Source: Mesorhizobium sp. WSM3626
GTDB lineage: Bacteria > Pseudomonadota > Alphaproteobacteria > Rhizobiales > Rhizobiaceae
DNA: 64,000 nucleotides
Direction: 5' to 3'
Assembly: GCF_000513935.1 (NCBI RefSeq)
Contig: NZ_AZUY01000026.1
Coordinates: 1-64,000 of the forward strand
This document shows, piece by piece, positions 43,414 to 52,426 of the stretch (position 1 is its first letter; every line of letters begins with the position of its first letter). The notes under the pieces are model-generated. The model did not search any database and had not been told where the DNA came from. It saw nothing but the letters and a program-made list of their open reading frames with translations. Position numbers and translations under genes: made by a program.

Positions 43414-46063
43414 GGATGCCCGCTTGCAGATAGTGGAGGTTTGCGTAACGCCCATTCGAGCGGATTAGGTCATCATGGGTACCATCCTCGACGATGCGGC
43501 CATGCTCGATCGTGATGATCCGGTTCGCGTGGCGCACGGTCGAGAGCCGATGAGCGATGACGAAGACGGTTCGGCCGGCAGAAATCCGTTTCATGTTCTG
43601 CTGAATGGCGCGCTCGCTTTCATAGTCCAGCGCGCTGGTCGCCTCATCGAGGATGAGGATGCGCGGATCGGTAATGAGTGCGCGAGCGATTGCGACGCGC
43701 TGGCGCTGCCCGCCGGAAAGACTGCTGCCGCGTTCGCCCACGATGGTGTCGTAACCCTCGGGCAGCTCCAAGATGAAATCGTGAGCGCCGGCGAGCGATG
43801 CCGCCGCAATGACACGCTCCATGGGCATAGCCGGATCGGCGAGGGCGATGTTCTCGCGAATGGAGCGATTGAAGAGGACGTTATCCTGCAATACAACGCC
43901 AATCTGGCGTCGAAGCCAGGTTAGATCGACCATTGCCAGGTCGACGCCATCGACCAGGACCCGGCCGCTCTCCGGCACGTAGAGCCGCTGTATCAGTTTG
44001 GCGATGGTGCTCTTGCCTGACCCTGAGGAGCCCACAATACCGATGACCTGACCGGGCTCGACGCTGAACGACACGTCGTGCAGTATCTCGGGGCCGTCGA
44101 TGCGGTAACGGAAAGCGGCATGCTCGAATGTGACCTGCCCGCGGATGGTCGGCAGTGCGGCTCGGCCGGGGCTGAAACTTGGCTCGGGGATCGTGTTGAG
44201 TATGTCGCCGAGACGGTCGATCGACAGGCGGGCCTGATGGAAATCCTGCCAGATCTGCGCGAGCCGAAGCACCGGCATGCTGACGCGCGCAGCCAGCATA
44301 TTGAATGCGACCAGCTCACCGACTGTCAGGTAGCCGCCGATCACCAGCCTGGCACCGACGTAGAGGGTTGCGGCGGCGACGAGCTTGTTGATCATCTGCA
44401 CCGACTGGCTTGCTGTATTATTCAGGCTCAGCACGCGGAAGCTTGCGGTCACATAGGCGGCGAGCTGCTCCTCCCAGCGGCGCTGCATCTGGGGCTCGAC
44501 TGCCATGGCCTTCAGTGTCTCGACGCCAGTGACGGCCTCGACCAGAAAAGCTTGATTCTCCGAGCCGCGATCGAACTTCTCATCGAGGCGGCGGCGAAAC
44601 AGCGGCGCGACGCCCGCAGAAATGCCGATGTAGAATGGAAACGAGGCTAGAACGATCAGTGTCAGCTGCGTGGAATAATAGAACATCACCGCAATAAAAA
44701 CGGCGGTGAAGAGGAGATCGATGACGAGGGTGAGTGCCGAGCTCGTCAGGAATTGGCGGATATTCTCGAGCTCGCGCACGCGTGCAACTGAATCGCCGAC
44801 GCGGCGTGTTTGAAAATATGCGATCGGCAATGCCATCAGGTGGCGAAACAGCCGGGCGCCGAGCTCGACATCGATTCGGTTTGTCGTGTGCGCGAAGAGA
44901 TAGACGCGCAGCGTACTGAGAATGGCCTCGAAAACTGTCACGGTGACAAGGCCAGTGACCAAAACGTCGAGTGTGCTCATGCTTTGATGCACGAGGACTT
45001 TGTCGATGATGACCTGGAAAAACAGCGGTGAAATGACGGCAAATACCTGAAGGAAAAATGAGGCAATCAACACCTCGCCGAGAAGATGGCGATACTTGTG
45101 GACCGCGCCCACGAACCAGCCGATATCGAATCGCCGAGAGAGGTCCGCCAAGGCTGCGCGCCGTGTCATCAGGATGATGTCGCCGTCCCAAATCGCCTCA
45201 AGTTCCGCCTGCGTCAATGAATAGGGTTGCGGAGACGATGGGCGCTGAACTATGAGCTTGTCGTCTAGGGTTTTGCCAAGAATCAGGAATCCACCGTCCC
45301 GCAGCACGGCGATCCCCGGCAGCGGAGTAATCGCGAGCCGAACCCAGCTCGTCCTTTGTACCTTGGCCTTGAGCCCGAACTCCCTTGCACAGCGCAGGAT
45401 TTCAGTGACACCTGCACGCGCCGCGCCCATGCGGTGGCGAATCTGACCCGGATCGGCCGCGATACCGTGGCAATGCAGCAATATCGCCAGAGCAAGTATT
45501 CCTGAGTCATCGGAATCGTCGCTCGCGGCCTGAGGCGGTGGATCGCATCGATCGGCGACACGTGCTCGCATCAAGGTATGGCGAGCGTGCATCAGGGCAT
45601 GGCCTGCACCTCGCGCCAGATCACGTCCGCGCATGCCGATTCCGACGAATGCATGAACCACCCGATTCACGACAGTCCCTGATCCAACCAAGACCAAACG
45701 GCCATCCCAGATTGCTTCGAATTCAGGGCGCGTGATCTGCTTCGGACGGGTCGAGGTTGGATCAAGCACAACCGCTGCCTTATCGTTGACCTTTCCAAGG
45801 AGCAGAAACCCGCCATTCCGCAGCGATGCGATGCCAGGGAGCTGGACACTCGCAAGTTGCTTCCAGTTTATTGTGCGCGAGCCGACCTCCAGCCCGAGCC
45901 CGCGGGCGCAGCGAACCATCGCCCGGATCCCGATCGCACCGCCGGCGCCGCAGCGATCACGGATCTGATCGGGCTTAGCATTTACGCCATGAACGCGCAG
46001 GAACAGAGCCAGGGCTTGAAGTCCAAGGTCTGCGGTATGGGCATTCTCGTTCTGCATCGCCAT
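43400..46063 (-). CDS. Type I secretion ABC exporter with two tandem C39-like domains
   Basis: About 887 residues, larger than the usual 580-720. Two related blocks of about 140 residues (GLQALALFLRVHG to IWDGRLVLV, and LALAILLHCHGIAAD to IWDGDIILM) are degenerate C39 peptidase-like domains; neither has the catalytic Cys, as in HlyB. Then come a six-helix ABC membrane domain (VLIASFFLQVFAVISPLFF onward) and the ATPase: GSSGSGKS (Walker A), LSGGQRQRVAIARAL (signature), ILILDEATSALD (Walker B), and the switch His in VIAHRLST. It energises export of the adjacent GH16 protein. ATG 46063 has AAGGG upstream. Confidence 0.88.
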   Translation of the reverse strand: MAMQNENAHTADLGLQALALFLRVHGVNAKPDQIRDRCGAGGAIGIRAMVRCARGLGLEVGSRTINWKQLASVQLPGIASLRNGGFLLLGKVNDKAAVVLDPTSTRPKQITRPEFEAIWDGRLVLVGSGTVVNRVVHAFVGIGMRGRDLARGAGHALMHARHTLMRARVADRCDPPPQAASDDSDDSGILALAILLHCHGIAADPGQIRHRMGAARAGVTEILRCAREFGLKAKVQRTSWVRLAITPLPGIAVLRDGGFLILGKTLDDKLIVQRPSSPQPYSLTQAELEAIWDGDIILMTRRAALADLSRRFDIGWFVGAVHKYRHLLGEVLIASFFLQVFAVISPLFFQVIIDKVLVHQSMSTLDVLVTGLVTVTVFEAILSTLRVYLFAHTTNRIDVELGARLFRHLMALPIAYFQTRRVGDSVARVRELENIRQFLTSSALTLVIDLLFTAVFIAVMFYYSTQLTLIVLASFPFYIGISAGVAPLFRRRLDEKFDRGSENQAFLVEAVTGVETLKAMAVEPQMQRRWEEQLAAYVTASFRVLSLNNTASQSVQMINKLVAAATLYVGARLVIGGYLTVGELVAFNMLAARVSMPVLRLAQIWQDFHQARLSIDRLGDILNTIPEPSFSPGRAALPTIRGQVTFEHAAFRYRIDGPEILHDVSFSVEPGQVIGIVGSSGSGKSTIAKLIQRLYVPESGRVLVDGVDLAMVDLTWLRRQIGVVLQDNVLFNRSIRENIALADPAMPMERVIAAASLAGAHDFILELPEGYDTIVGERGSSLSGGQRQRVAIARALITDPRILILDEATSALDYESERAIQQNMKRISAGRTVFVIAHRLSTVRHANRIITIEHGRIVEDGTHDDLIRSNGRYANLHYLQAGIHEVR

Positions 46064-46172
46064 TCTGGCTAACCCTTCGTGGATGGTACGTCCGCGTTCA
46101 ATGTTCCTCCTCGGCATTCACAAACTTGAGGGTTCGGCACCCAGCGGCTGAAGCCCCTGGGTGCGGAGGCGA

Positions 46173-48386
46173 TCAATGATGCGGTCTGGTCAGATAGGAG
46201 TCTTGATTCCAGCTGGTTCCATTCGACAAGGACGCCACGATCTGACCGGGATCGACCCGGCCGGAGTGACCGGCCAGGTATTGGTTCAGCAGCGCAAAAC
46301 TTTGGCTTGCCAGGCTCGCTGTGGCCGTGCCGGTCGCATGCCGATGATCCGCCCTAGCGACGTCTTCATGCCCCAAGGCCTTAGCGGCGCCGGCGACCCG
46401 GTCCCTATGCTCGTTAGGCAGCGCAGAGACGGTCGCGTGCCGACGATCCGCCCCAGCAAGGTCTTGGTGCCCCAAGGCCTTAACGGTGCTGGCGCCCCGG
46501 TCCCTATGCTCGTTCAGCAGCGCAGAGCCGGTCGAATGCCGATGATCCGCCCTAGCGACGCCTTGATGCCCCAAGGTTCTAGCGGCGCCGGCGACCAGAT
46601 CCCGATGCTCGTTCAGCAGCGAGGAGCCCCGGCTTGCCCTCGAACTCAGCGACGTAGTGGGAGCAAGCTGAGGATCCGCCTGCGTGATCGTCTGCGGCGA
46701 TGTTGCGGTCGTAGTGGCAGCAGGCCGAGGATCCGTGATGGTCATGGTCTGCGGCGAGGCTGTCGCCACGGCGCCGGTGACAGGATCTTTCGCCGTCGCA
46801 GTGAGCGTGAGTGTCGCCACCGGATGAGCCGCGCCCTTGTAGTTCGATTGCAGCGTCAATCCGCTGTCGACCTGCGCGGCCGTCAAGGTGATGTTGTTGC
46901 CACTAAACATCTTACCATCGAATTTGTCGGTGATCGTCTCGTACTTTGGCAGGCCCGTCACGTTAACGGTCACGACATCGTTGGGGTCGGTCGTTGTCAC
47001 CTGGACCCCGAGGTCGACCCTGCCGCCTAGCCCGTTCACGTCAAGCGTGGGATCTGCGACGGTGAGGATCGGCGCGATCGATCGCGGGGTGGTGGTGGCC
47101 GTCGATGGCGGGGTGGTGGTGGCCGTCGACGGCGGGGTGGTAGTGGCCGTCGATGGCGGGGTGACTGGGGTTGTTGGGGCTGCCGATGATGTCTCGACCT
47201 GGAGACCGGAGAACGTCTTCACCGCGCCCGAAAGGTTAGCGGCGGTACCAGATCCATCCTTGATGCTTGCCCCGTCCGGAAGATTGACCCCGGTAATGGC
47301 GAGCGCCGAGGTATTTGTGTCCGTCGACGCGACCGTGGTGCGGAAGGTGAGCGCGCTCGTGCCCGAACCACTGACGTAGCTGGCCTTTCCGCCGTCATTG
47401 AGGGACAGGGACGGCGTACCCGTGACGGTCACGGCCTCGTTAAAGCCGACTGTCAACATGATGGAGTCGTCGGTATGCTCGATTCCCGTGGCCGGTGAAG
47501 CTGCGACCTGCGTCACTGCCGGCTCGGTCGTCAGCGTGGTCGCGGGAGTGACGTTGGCACCAGTGACGGTGTCGCCGCTGCCCGCCTTCTGATAGAGCTG
47601 AACCTGGTCGATCTGCATCTGCATTGACGAAGGGGTCGAGCTATTCAGAGCCGTATGCCATCCGGCCGCGTTCGAATTCGCGACCCCATTGTTCATCATC
47701 AATTGCATCGGTTCATCCGGGATCGCGACCTGTGAGCTGGTCACCTGCGCCATCTGCTTCCCGTCGAGATACCAGGTGATCGATTTGCCGGGATCCCAGT
47801 TGATGCCGTATGTGTGAAAGCCGGCGGTGAGGTCCGTGCCGCTGTCGATGGTGCCGCCGACCCACCCTGATGGGCCGTGGAGGTGCCACGAGAAATTCTG
47901 GTCTGCCGGCCCTGAACCGGTAAATCCACCCTCCTGTATATCGAGCTCGAAATTGTCCCCGCTGCTGCCCGCCCCTTGGCCAGGCATCAGCCAGAGACCC
48001 GGCCATGCGCCGTCACCACTCGGCGCCTTCATTGCAATCTGAAGGTAGCCGCCATTGAATTCGACGTTGCCGTAGCTGCTGACGGCGCCGGACGTGACCG
48101 GGAATGTCTGTGTCGTCCCTCCCTGATTCACGCCGCTGATGGCTTGTCGCACCGCCGTGAGATCCAAGACCCCGTTGCTCAGGGTCACCTGGCTCGGCAT
48201 ATCATAGTCGGCGTTATATGGGCCGCCCGGCGTACTGCCTCCTGACCCATTGCTATTCCATGCCCAGCCCTTGGCGGCATTGCTTGTGATGTAGGTACGC
48301 CAGTCGCTGCCGAGAGCCGAATCGGAGAAGTTTTCCTCATAGACGAGGTTGCTAGAATTAAAGCCTGTGGGTGCGGAAAGAGCCAT
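46173..48386 (-). CDS. Secreted GH16 beta-glucanase with His-rich C-terminal repeats, likely type I cargo
   Basis: A 737-residue protein without a signal peptide. Residues 8-285 are a GH16 jelly-roll: YGNVEFNGGYLQIAMK, then FELDIQEGG at 146-154 with Glu147, Asp149 and Glu152 as the catalytic triad. A fibronectin/cadherin-like part (SIMLTVGFNEAVTVTG) and a Thr-Pro repeat linker (PPSTATTT three times) lead to a second beta domain. The tail has three 33-residue repeats starting ALLNEHRD with HRH/RRH ends, then a partial fourth. Rhizobial GH16 enzymes of this sort (ExsH/PlyA group) leave by PrsDE-type exporters, and that exporter is encoded next. It probably trims the exported polysaccharide. Confidence 0.85.
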   Translation of the reverse strand: MALSAPTGFNSSNLVYEENFSDSALGSDWRTYITSNAAKGWAWNSNGSGGSTPGGPYNADYDMPSQVTLSNGVLDLTAVRQAISGVNQGGTTQTFPVTSGAVSSYGNVEFNGGYLQIAMKAPSGDGAWPGLWLMPGQGAGSSGDNFELDIQEGGFTGSGPADQNFSWHLHGPSGWVGGTIDSGTDLTAGFHTYGINWDPGKSITWYLDGKQMAQVTSSQVAIPDEPMQLMMNNGVANSNAAGWHTALNSSTPSSMQMQIDQVQLYQKAGSGDTVTGANVTPATTLTTEPAVTQVAASPATGIEHTDDSIMLTVGFNEAVTVTGTPSLSLNDGGKASYVSGSGTSALTFRTTVASTDTNTSALAITGVNLPDGASIKDGSGTAANLSGAVKTFSGLQVETSSAAPTTPVTPPSTATTTPPSTATTTPPSTATTTPRSIAPILTVADPTLDVNGLGGRVDLGVQVTTTDPNDVVTVNVTGLPKYETITDKFDGKMFSGNNITLTAAQVDSGLTLQSNYKGAAHPVATLTLTATAKDPVTGAVATASPQTMTITDPRPAATTTATSPQTITQADPQLAPTTSLSSRASRGSSLLNEHRDLVAGAARTLGHQGVARADHRHSTGSALLNEHRDRGASTVKALGHQDLAGADRRHATVSALPNEHRDRVAGAAKALGHEDVARADHRHATGTATASLASQSFALLNQYLAGHSGRVDPGQIVASLSNGTSWNQDSYLTRPHH
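46326..46622 (-). repeat. Three 99-bp tandem repeats in the glucanase gene
   Basis: The block that encodes the NEHRD unit recurs at 99-bp intervals (for example CTATGCTCGTT-like words near 46404, 46503 and 46602). The copies differ at scattered positions, each keeps frame, and each encodes 33 residues rich in His, Arg, Ala and Asp. Confidence 0.8.
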
Positions 48387-49713
48387 TCCGTGATCCTTCT
48401 TTGGGGTTGAAATAGGGAATTCCGCTGCCGCGCTTCGCGGCGGTGCGCGACATGATGCATCATCCCCGCAGCTAGGCACCGCGAACGGACTTCAAATAGC
48501 GGAGATTTTGATGTTCTCGCCCCAGATATCGCCGAGTGAGATTAACGTGGAACTCGCCATCGAACATGAGTTCTTTCGACGGGAGTGCTCGTTGGGCCTG
48601 CGCCTTGGAACCCATAACCGGTGTTGCAGCCAAAGACCTTAAGGTGTTCAACGGGTCGAGGCGCAGCCGAATTGACGTTGAGGGCATCCCTCCCAGCGAA
48701 CACGTCGCCGAGTTTGCCGTGTAGTATAACCACAGTGAATCCTTAGTTCATCGCGTATTTTTTGTTTTCATTCCACCCGCGCTCCTAAGCAAGCACAGGC
48801 GTCCCCGCTTCCTACTTTAACGCACACACGCCGTCTTTTACCTACATGATCGATGGTTCGAGGACGCTGTACATCACACCAGCGACCCTACCACCCTTTT
48901 AGGCGAGAGTGAGGCTAGGTTAACCCCTATTAACATATTTCTAATGTAACTTATCAACACCTTCTAATATAGAATGTGATCGAACTTAGCTCTCCGGCCG
49001 TATGCCTGGTCTGAATTTTTGCGCTGGCTTGGGAGCGTACCGTTTCGAGGGACATCTATGGGCAGTCTCGAGCGCCCACTTGCACTTAGCCTTGCTACCC
49101 AGGAGTTGGTTGATGCTGCATCGCGGATTGTCGCGAACGCGAAATCATCTCGGTCCGTGAGGCCTGCTGTGCGCCCTTGCGCATCATTCCCATGATACCG
49201 ACGAAGCCCTTACCGCCGCGATCGTGAATTTCGCAATGTAGGACCATGGCAGTCAGCTTCGATCGGCAAGAGCGCTCAAGCTGCGGGTCTGGTTCAGTGC
49301 ACGCCTAAGCCTCGGCGAAATCGGCACTATCGTTAACGGACTTCGCTGTGCACGATTGCCGTGAATGTTTAGGCTGCGGGACGGCGTCGTCTGGCGGACC
49401 ATTGACGAAGGAGCAGGGATCAGATCGTCGCCTGCATCCATCCCAGCCCACCCTTTAGGATGAGGATGGCTACGACTTTCTGAAAGCCCTTCAATTCGCC
49501 TTCCCGATCTCGGCCGCCTTCATTTTGGCCCTGAGCTTGCCCACGCGTGCAGCCAGCGTATCGGGGCTGCCAGTTTCACCCGCCCTTTGAAATCCGCATA
49601 GCTTCGACACGATCGCTTAACTGCAGTTTGATGTTCCAGGCATGGCCGAGGGCTGATGAGTTGGACCTTGGTCGTATGGAATTCCGCAATGGTCCTATCC
49701 CATGTGAACATTC
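48387..49713. other. Long intergenic region upstream of the glucanase gene
   Basis: About 1.3 kb without a convincing gene. The part 48750-48980 is AT-rich with TTAACATATT and TAATATAGAATG words and may hold promoters or operators for the glucanase gene on the minus strand. A 45-codon plus frame from ATG 49058 (GAGGG before it) has a Ser/Arg/Pro-rich product and is doubtful. The stretch 49200-49700 has only broken frames. Confidence 0.4.
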
Positions 49714-49738
49714 GGAACCGACCTCATCGTTGGTCATT
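49714..49738 (+). promoter_or_regulatory. EcfG-like promoter, one mismatch in the -10
   Basis: GGAAC, 16 bp, CATT (consensus CGTT), ending 28 bp before the small membrane protein start at 49767. The spacing to the start equals that of the perfect sites in the window. Confidence 0.5.
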
Positions 49739-49766
49739 GTTCCCTCAAATACACTGAGGTTACACG

Positions 49767-49877
49767 ATGTTCAGCAATAATGAGACGCGTATCCTTGAGA
49801 TTGGACTGTTCGCGGCTGTACCGATCTGTGTTGCTATCGCTGCGCTGGTTGCCCTCTTCACCTTGGCGCAACCGTGA
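49767..49877 (+). CDS. 36-residue single-helix membrane protein
   Basis: MFSNNETRILEIGLFAAVPI continues with CVAIAALVALFTLAQP: a short polar start and one transmembrane helix from about residue 12 to 34. GAGG lies 10 bp before the ATG, and an EcfG-like promoter ends 28 bp upstream. The stop is 25 bp before the next membrane protein start, suggesting an operon. Small membrane proteins of this type are common members of stress regulons; the function is unknown. Confidence 0.6.
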   Translation: MFSNNETRILEIGLFAAVPICVAIAALVALFTLAQP

Positions 49878-49902
49878 AGGAGTACGCGACAGGAATCCCC
49901 TC

Positions 49903-50283
49903 ATGAATCGCATCCTCTTTCTGACGGCCGACTTCCTTTCGCGCCCACCTGGCTTTTATGTCATGGTTGTAGCGATGGTGCTGTGTACCGCGCTGGTACC
50001 GTTCGGCCTAACGAATGCCGTTACCTATGCCCTGTCGGTAGCGGCCATCGTGATCACTGGCGTTGTCCTCATCCAAGGCTATCGGGACACCGCCGCCCTT
50101 CATGCCAAGCTCGATGAGATCGTCGTTTCGTTGAAAGAGACCAGAAACGATGTTGTCGGGTTAGAGCACGCCGAACCCGAGGAGATCCGGGCAAAGCTAG
50201 TGATGCTCGAAGAGGAAGCGACTCAATCGAACGTGCTGCCCCTATCCCGGGACGCGTGCAAGAAGGATCGGACTCGCTCATAG
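49903..50283 (+). CDS. Low-affinity iron permease family-like small membrane protein
   Basis: A 126-residue protein with two hydrophobic helices (FYVMVVAMVLCTALVPFG and TYALSVAAIVITGVVLIQGY, about residues 18-57) and a cytoplasmic helical tail starting HAKLDEIVVSLKETRNDVVG and continuing LEHAEPEEI. The tail signature is that of the low-affinity iron permease (Fet4-like) family domain as seen in alphaproteobacteria, where the iron role is doubtful. ATG 49903 is preferred to an upstream in-frame start that overlaps the 36-residue gene. It is probably co-expressed with that gene. Confidence 0.65.
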   Translation: MNRILFLTADFLSRPPGFYVMVVAMVLCTALVPFGLTNAVTYALSVAAIVITGVVLIQGYRDTAALHAKLDEIVVSLKETRNDVVGLEHAEPEEIRAKLVMLEEEATQSNVLPLSRDACKKDRTRS

Positions 50284-50404
50284 CAGCGTCACGGTACATG
50301 GGCTAATAGCCTTCTCCGCTTTCGTGGGGCAGTCGCAATCGTGCGCCGTCAAAGTGACGCGCTGCGCCGTCTCCAGCGTTGAACGGCTAGCGCGGGAGGT
50401 TCGG

Positions 50405-50620
50405 TTAGAGTTTCAGCTTAGCCCTTAACGCATCGATGCGCTTGGATGCCTCGGCCTTACTAAGCCCTTGTTCGAAGCTCGCGGCGTCATCGGCCTGCTC
50501 ACTCAGGGTCTTCAAGTATGAGGCTTGCGATGGCGTCATTGGATCGTCTCCACTAACCCATTCATCAGGGTCCTTGTCTATATTGGCTGAAACATCAGCA
50601 TTGTCCGTTAGGTTCTGCAT
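50405..50620 (-). CDS. DUF3072 domain protein
   Basis: A 71-residue acidic soluble protein. DPDEWVSGDDPMTPSQASYL followed by KTLSEQADDAA and LSKAEASKRIDALRAKL is the DUF3072 pattern, found in many rhizobia and actinobacteria with no known function. ATG 50620 is followed by MQNLTDNADV; the in-frame upstream extension crosses the promoter region and is rejected. An EcfG-like site (one mismatch in the -10) ends 27 bp before the start, so it is probably stress-induced. Confidence 0.78.
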   Translation of the reverse strand: MQNLTDNADVSANIDKDPDEWVSGDDPMTPSQASYLKTLSEQADDAASFEQGLSKAEASKRIDALRAKLKL

Positions 50621-50647
50621 TTGAGGTCTCCTGTCTGAGCAGGAAAG

Positions 50648-50672
50648 AATGTCTCTGATCTCCTTTTGTTCC
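50648..50672 (-). promoter_or_regulatory. EcfG-like promoter of the DUF3072 gene, one mismatch
   Basis: On the minus strand: GGAAC, 16 bp, CATT, ending 27 bp before the ATG at 50620. It shares the CATT variant with the site at 49714. Confidence 0.5.
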
Positions 50673-50901
50673 GTAAGGGAATTGTCACGAGCCGCGGTTC
50701 TCGACAAGATAGCCAGCCCTGAGGGGCGCGCTGGATGGGCGGCGATCAATCCATGCTTCATCGGCGGCGTCGGCAATTCCTACCCGCCTCATTGGCACAG
50801 GGGTGCTCGGCCTGATGGAGGCAACGGGGCAGAGACTTGCGATTTCACGCAACCAAGTCAGTTTGCCGGCATTAATATCAGGAACGCGCCGGAGGAGGTC
50901 T

Positions 50902-51204
50902 ATGCTACACTATAGCGTGCCCCGGGAATTTGAGATCGGTGACGAGGTCACCTTGACGGGTACGGTCAGCACGATGCTGCCTAGCGGACGCGCCAAAGTA
51001 AACATTCCATCGTATGACCGACCCTATTCGGTTGACCCTCCACCTAAAACCCGTGCTGGAGATAAGGTCGTTCTTGTTGGAGACATCATCCGCATCGATC
51101 GCAAAGCCGACAAGTTGACGGTGCGGACTGACTGCGGCGGCGTGATCACCGTCGGACGCTCGGCCATTACCAGGCTGAGAAAGCACCGGCCTTCCTCCCA
51201 CTGA
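50902..51204 (+). CDS. Hypothetical beta-rich protein, about 100 residues
   Basis: MLHYSVPREFEIGDEVTLTG is followed by alternating strands (GRAKVNIPSYDRPYSV, DKVVLVGDIIRIDRKAD, KLTVRTDCGGVITV), suggesting a small beta-barrel of the SH3 or OB kind. GGAGGAGG directly precedes the ATG at good spacing, which decides the start against an upstream in-frame ATG. I do not recognise the family, and no EcfG site was found upstream. Confidence 0.6.
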   Translation: MLHYSVPREFEIGDEVTLTGTVSTMLPSGRAKVNIPSYDRPYSVDPPPKTRAGDKVVLVGDIIRIDRKADKLTVRTDCGGVITVGRSAITRLRKHRPSSH

Positions 51205-51504
51205 CGCTCACCGCCGGAGAGCGCGCCCACAATGGTCTGCCGCGCAACTCGCCAGGTGAGCGCTAGCTTTCCTATTTGGGTTCACCGCAGCGGTCGCCGA
51301 GTCGGCGCTTCGGCCGAACCGGTGAACGCGTGATCGGGATGCCGTGAAGGCGGGATATCGGAATGGGGAGGAAGTTGACAGCATTTGCGGTCATGGTCGA
51401 TGCTGTCGCAAACCTCGCCTATGGCGAGAAGCTCACTATGATCGCCATTCCTGGATCGGTACAGCCCGTCGCCCCAATCAGCGACGGGCCTACCCGCACT
51501 TTGG
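51205..51504. other. Intergenic region between convergent genes
   Basis: Exactly 300 bp between convergent genes. No gene or strong terminator is evident. Confidence 0.3.
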
Positions 51505-51804
51505 TCAGTTATAGACCTTGATGATCTTGCGGGTGCCCGGGTCCACGAGAACTGTCCGGTTGTGGACCACGACATAGCGGTACTTGACGTTGGGAACTTC
51601 GCGAAGCTCGACGGTGTCGGGAAGCGCGGCACCGACGCTGAGTTCGACGCCGGGGACTTCCACGGACGCGAGGGGCTGCTTGTGCACGTACTCCTGAATG
51701 ACCGTGTCCTGTTCAGGCGCGATAACGACGTCCTGGGCTGCAGCGACGCCGACACCGGCAAGGAGCAGAAACGAAGCAGCGGCGGCGGTGAAATGCATTC
51801 TCAT
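51505..51804 (-). CDS. DUF1236 secreted protein
   Basis: A 99-residue protein with a Sec signal peptide (MRMHFTAAAASFLLLAGVGV, then AAAQD as cleavage region) and a mature DUF1236 domain: VELSVGAALPDTVELREVPN, then YRYVVVHNRTVLVDPGTRKI. DUF1236 proteins are periplasmic rhizobial proteins of unknown function, often single-domain and sometimes following SH3 repeats. ATG 51804 is chosen so that the signal peptide starts at residue 1. A perfect EcfG promoter lies 43 bp upstream, so it is likely part of the general stress regulon. Confidence 0.83.
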   Translation of the reverse strand: MRMHFTAAAASFLLLAGVGVAAAQDVVIAPEQDTVIQEYVHKQPLASVEVPGVELSVGAALPDTVELREVPNVKYRYVVVHNRTVLVDPGTRKIIKVYN

Positions 51805-51847
51805 GTGACAGCCTTCCTGTGAGCTCGGGCATAATCGCCCCGGACCC

Positions 51848-51872
51848 AACGTGTCCGAATCCGAAACGTTCC
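51848..51872 (-). promoter_or_regulatory. EcfG-type promoter of the DUF1236 gene
   Basis: Minus strand: GGAAC, 16 bp, CGTT, an exact consensus match 43 bp before the start codon. Confidence 0.75.
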
Positions 51873-51951
51873 GAGCCCGTACCTAAGTTCGATTGCGTCT
51901 CGGACTTTGGGCTTGGAATGATGCTGAAAAGGTCTGCGTCAGCAAAATCGA

Positions 51952-51977
51952 GGAACCGTCACATGACCGGCGCCGTT
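51952..51977 (+). promoter_or_regulatory. EcfG-type promoter of the 30-residue protein gene
   Basis: GGAAC, 17 bp, CGTT, exact consensus, ending 27 bp before ATG 52005. Together with the site at 51848 it forms a divergent stress promoter pair. Confidence 0.72.
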
Positions 51978-52004
51978 GACCGCCGCAAATTTGGAGAAAG
52001 CGTC

Positions 52005-52097
52005 ATGGAAAAAAGTATTGGCCAGGCAGGCTGGTTGCTGGCACCGGTCTTCGCGATGGCGATTACTCTCCTGGCAATCGGCGTAGCCCTTGGTTGA
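52005..52097 (+). CDS. 30-residue single-helix membrane protein
   Basis: MEKSIGQAGWLLAPVFAMAI followed by TLLAIGVALG: one transmembrane helix spanning most of the protein. GGAG lies 8 bp before the ATG, and a perfect EcfG promoter ends 27 bp upstream. The gene is divergent from the DUF1236 gene. The combination of promoter, ribosome site and hydrophobic product supports expression in spite of the tiny size. Function unknown. Confidence 0.65.
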   Translation: MEKSIGQAGWLLAPVFAMAITLLAIGVALG

Positions 52098-52426
52098 CGA
52101 GGGCGGCCAATGGGATCCGCGCAGCTATGTCCCTTCCTGCGCGGATAGGGCTCGCCCGCTGCTCGCAAGTGTGGCGTGCGAGCCCTCTAATCAGCACTCA
52201 TCGAGGCGACCAACACGATTTCTGGAGGGTGCTTCGACCCGGAAACCGCTCCGTGCGGTTTGAGCGCGGCAGCGGATGAGCACGGGCCTGACTCTTTGTA
52301 CGCGAACTTGCTTGGTACATCATAGGTTAGCGACACATCGTGCGCTGTGCCGCATAAACGCGAGGTCAGCGGGCAATGCTCCGCTGCTTGGGAGACCATC
52401 GCACTCTCGCTCGTTGGAGACGCTTG
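52098..52426. other. Intergenic region
   Basis: About 330 bp with no gene-like frame and no consensus promoter; GGAAA-type near matches near 52250 lack a good -10. Confidence 0.3.

Noticed and set aside
46326..46622. Possible CRISPR array
   Set aside because: The 99-bp repeats are in frame inside a coding gene without spacers; no other regularly spaced short repeats were seen in the window.
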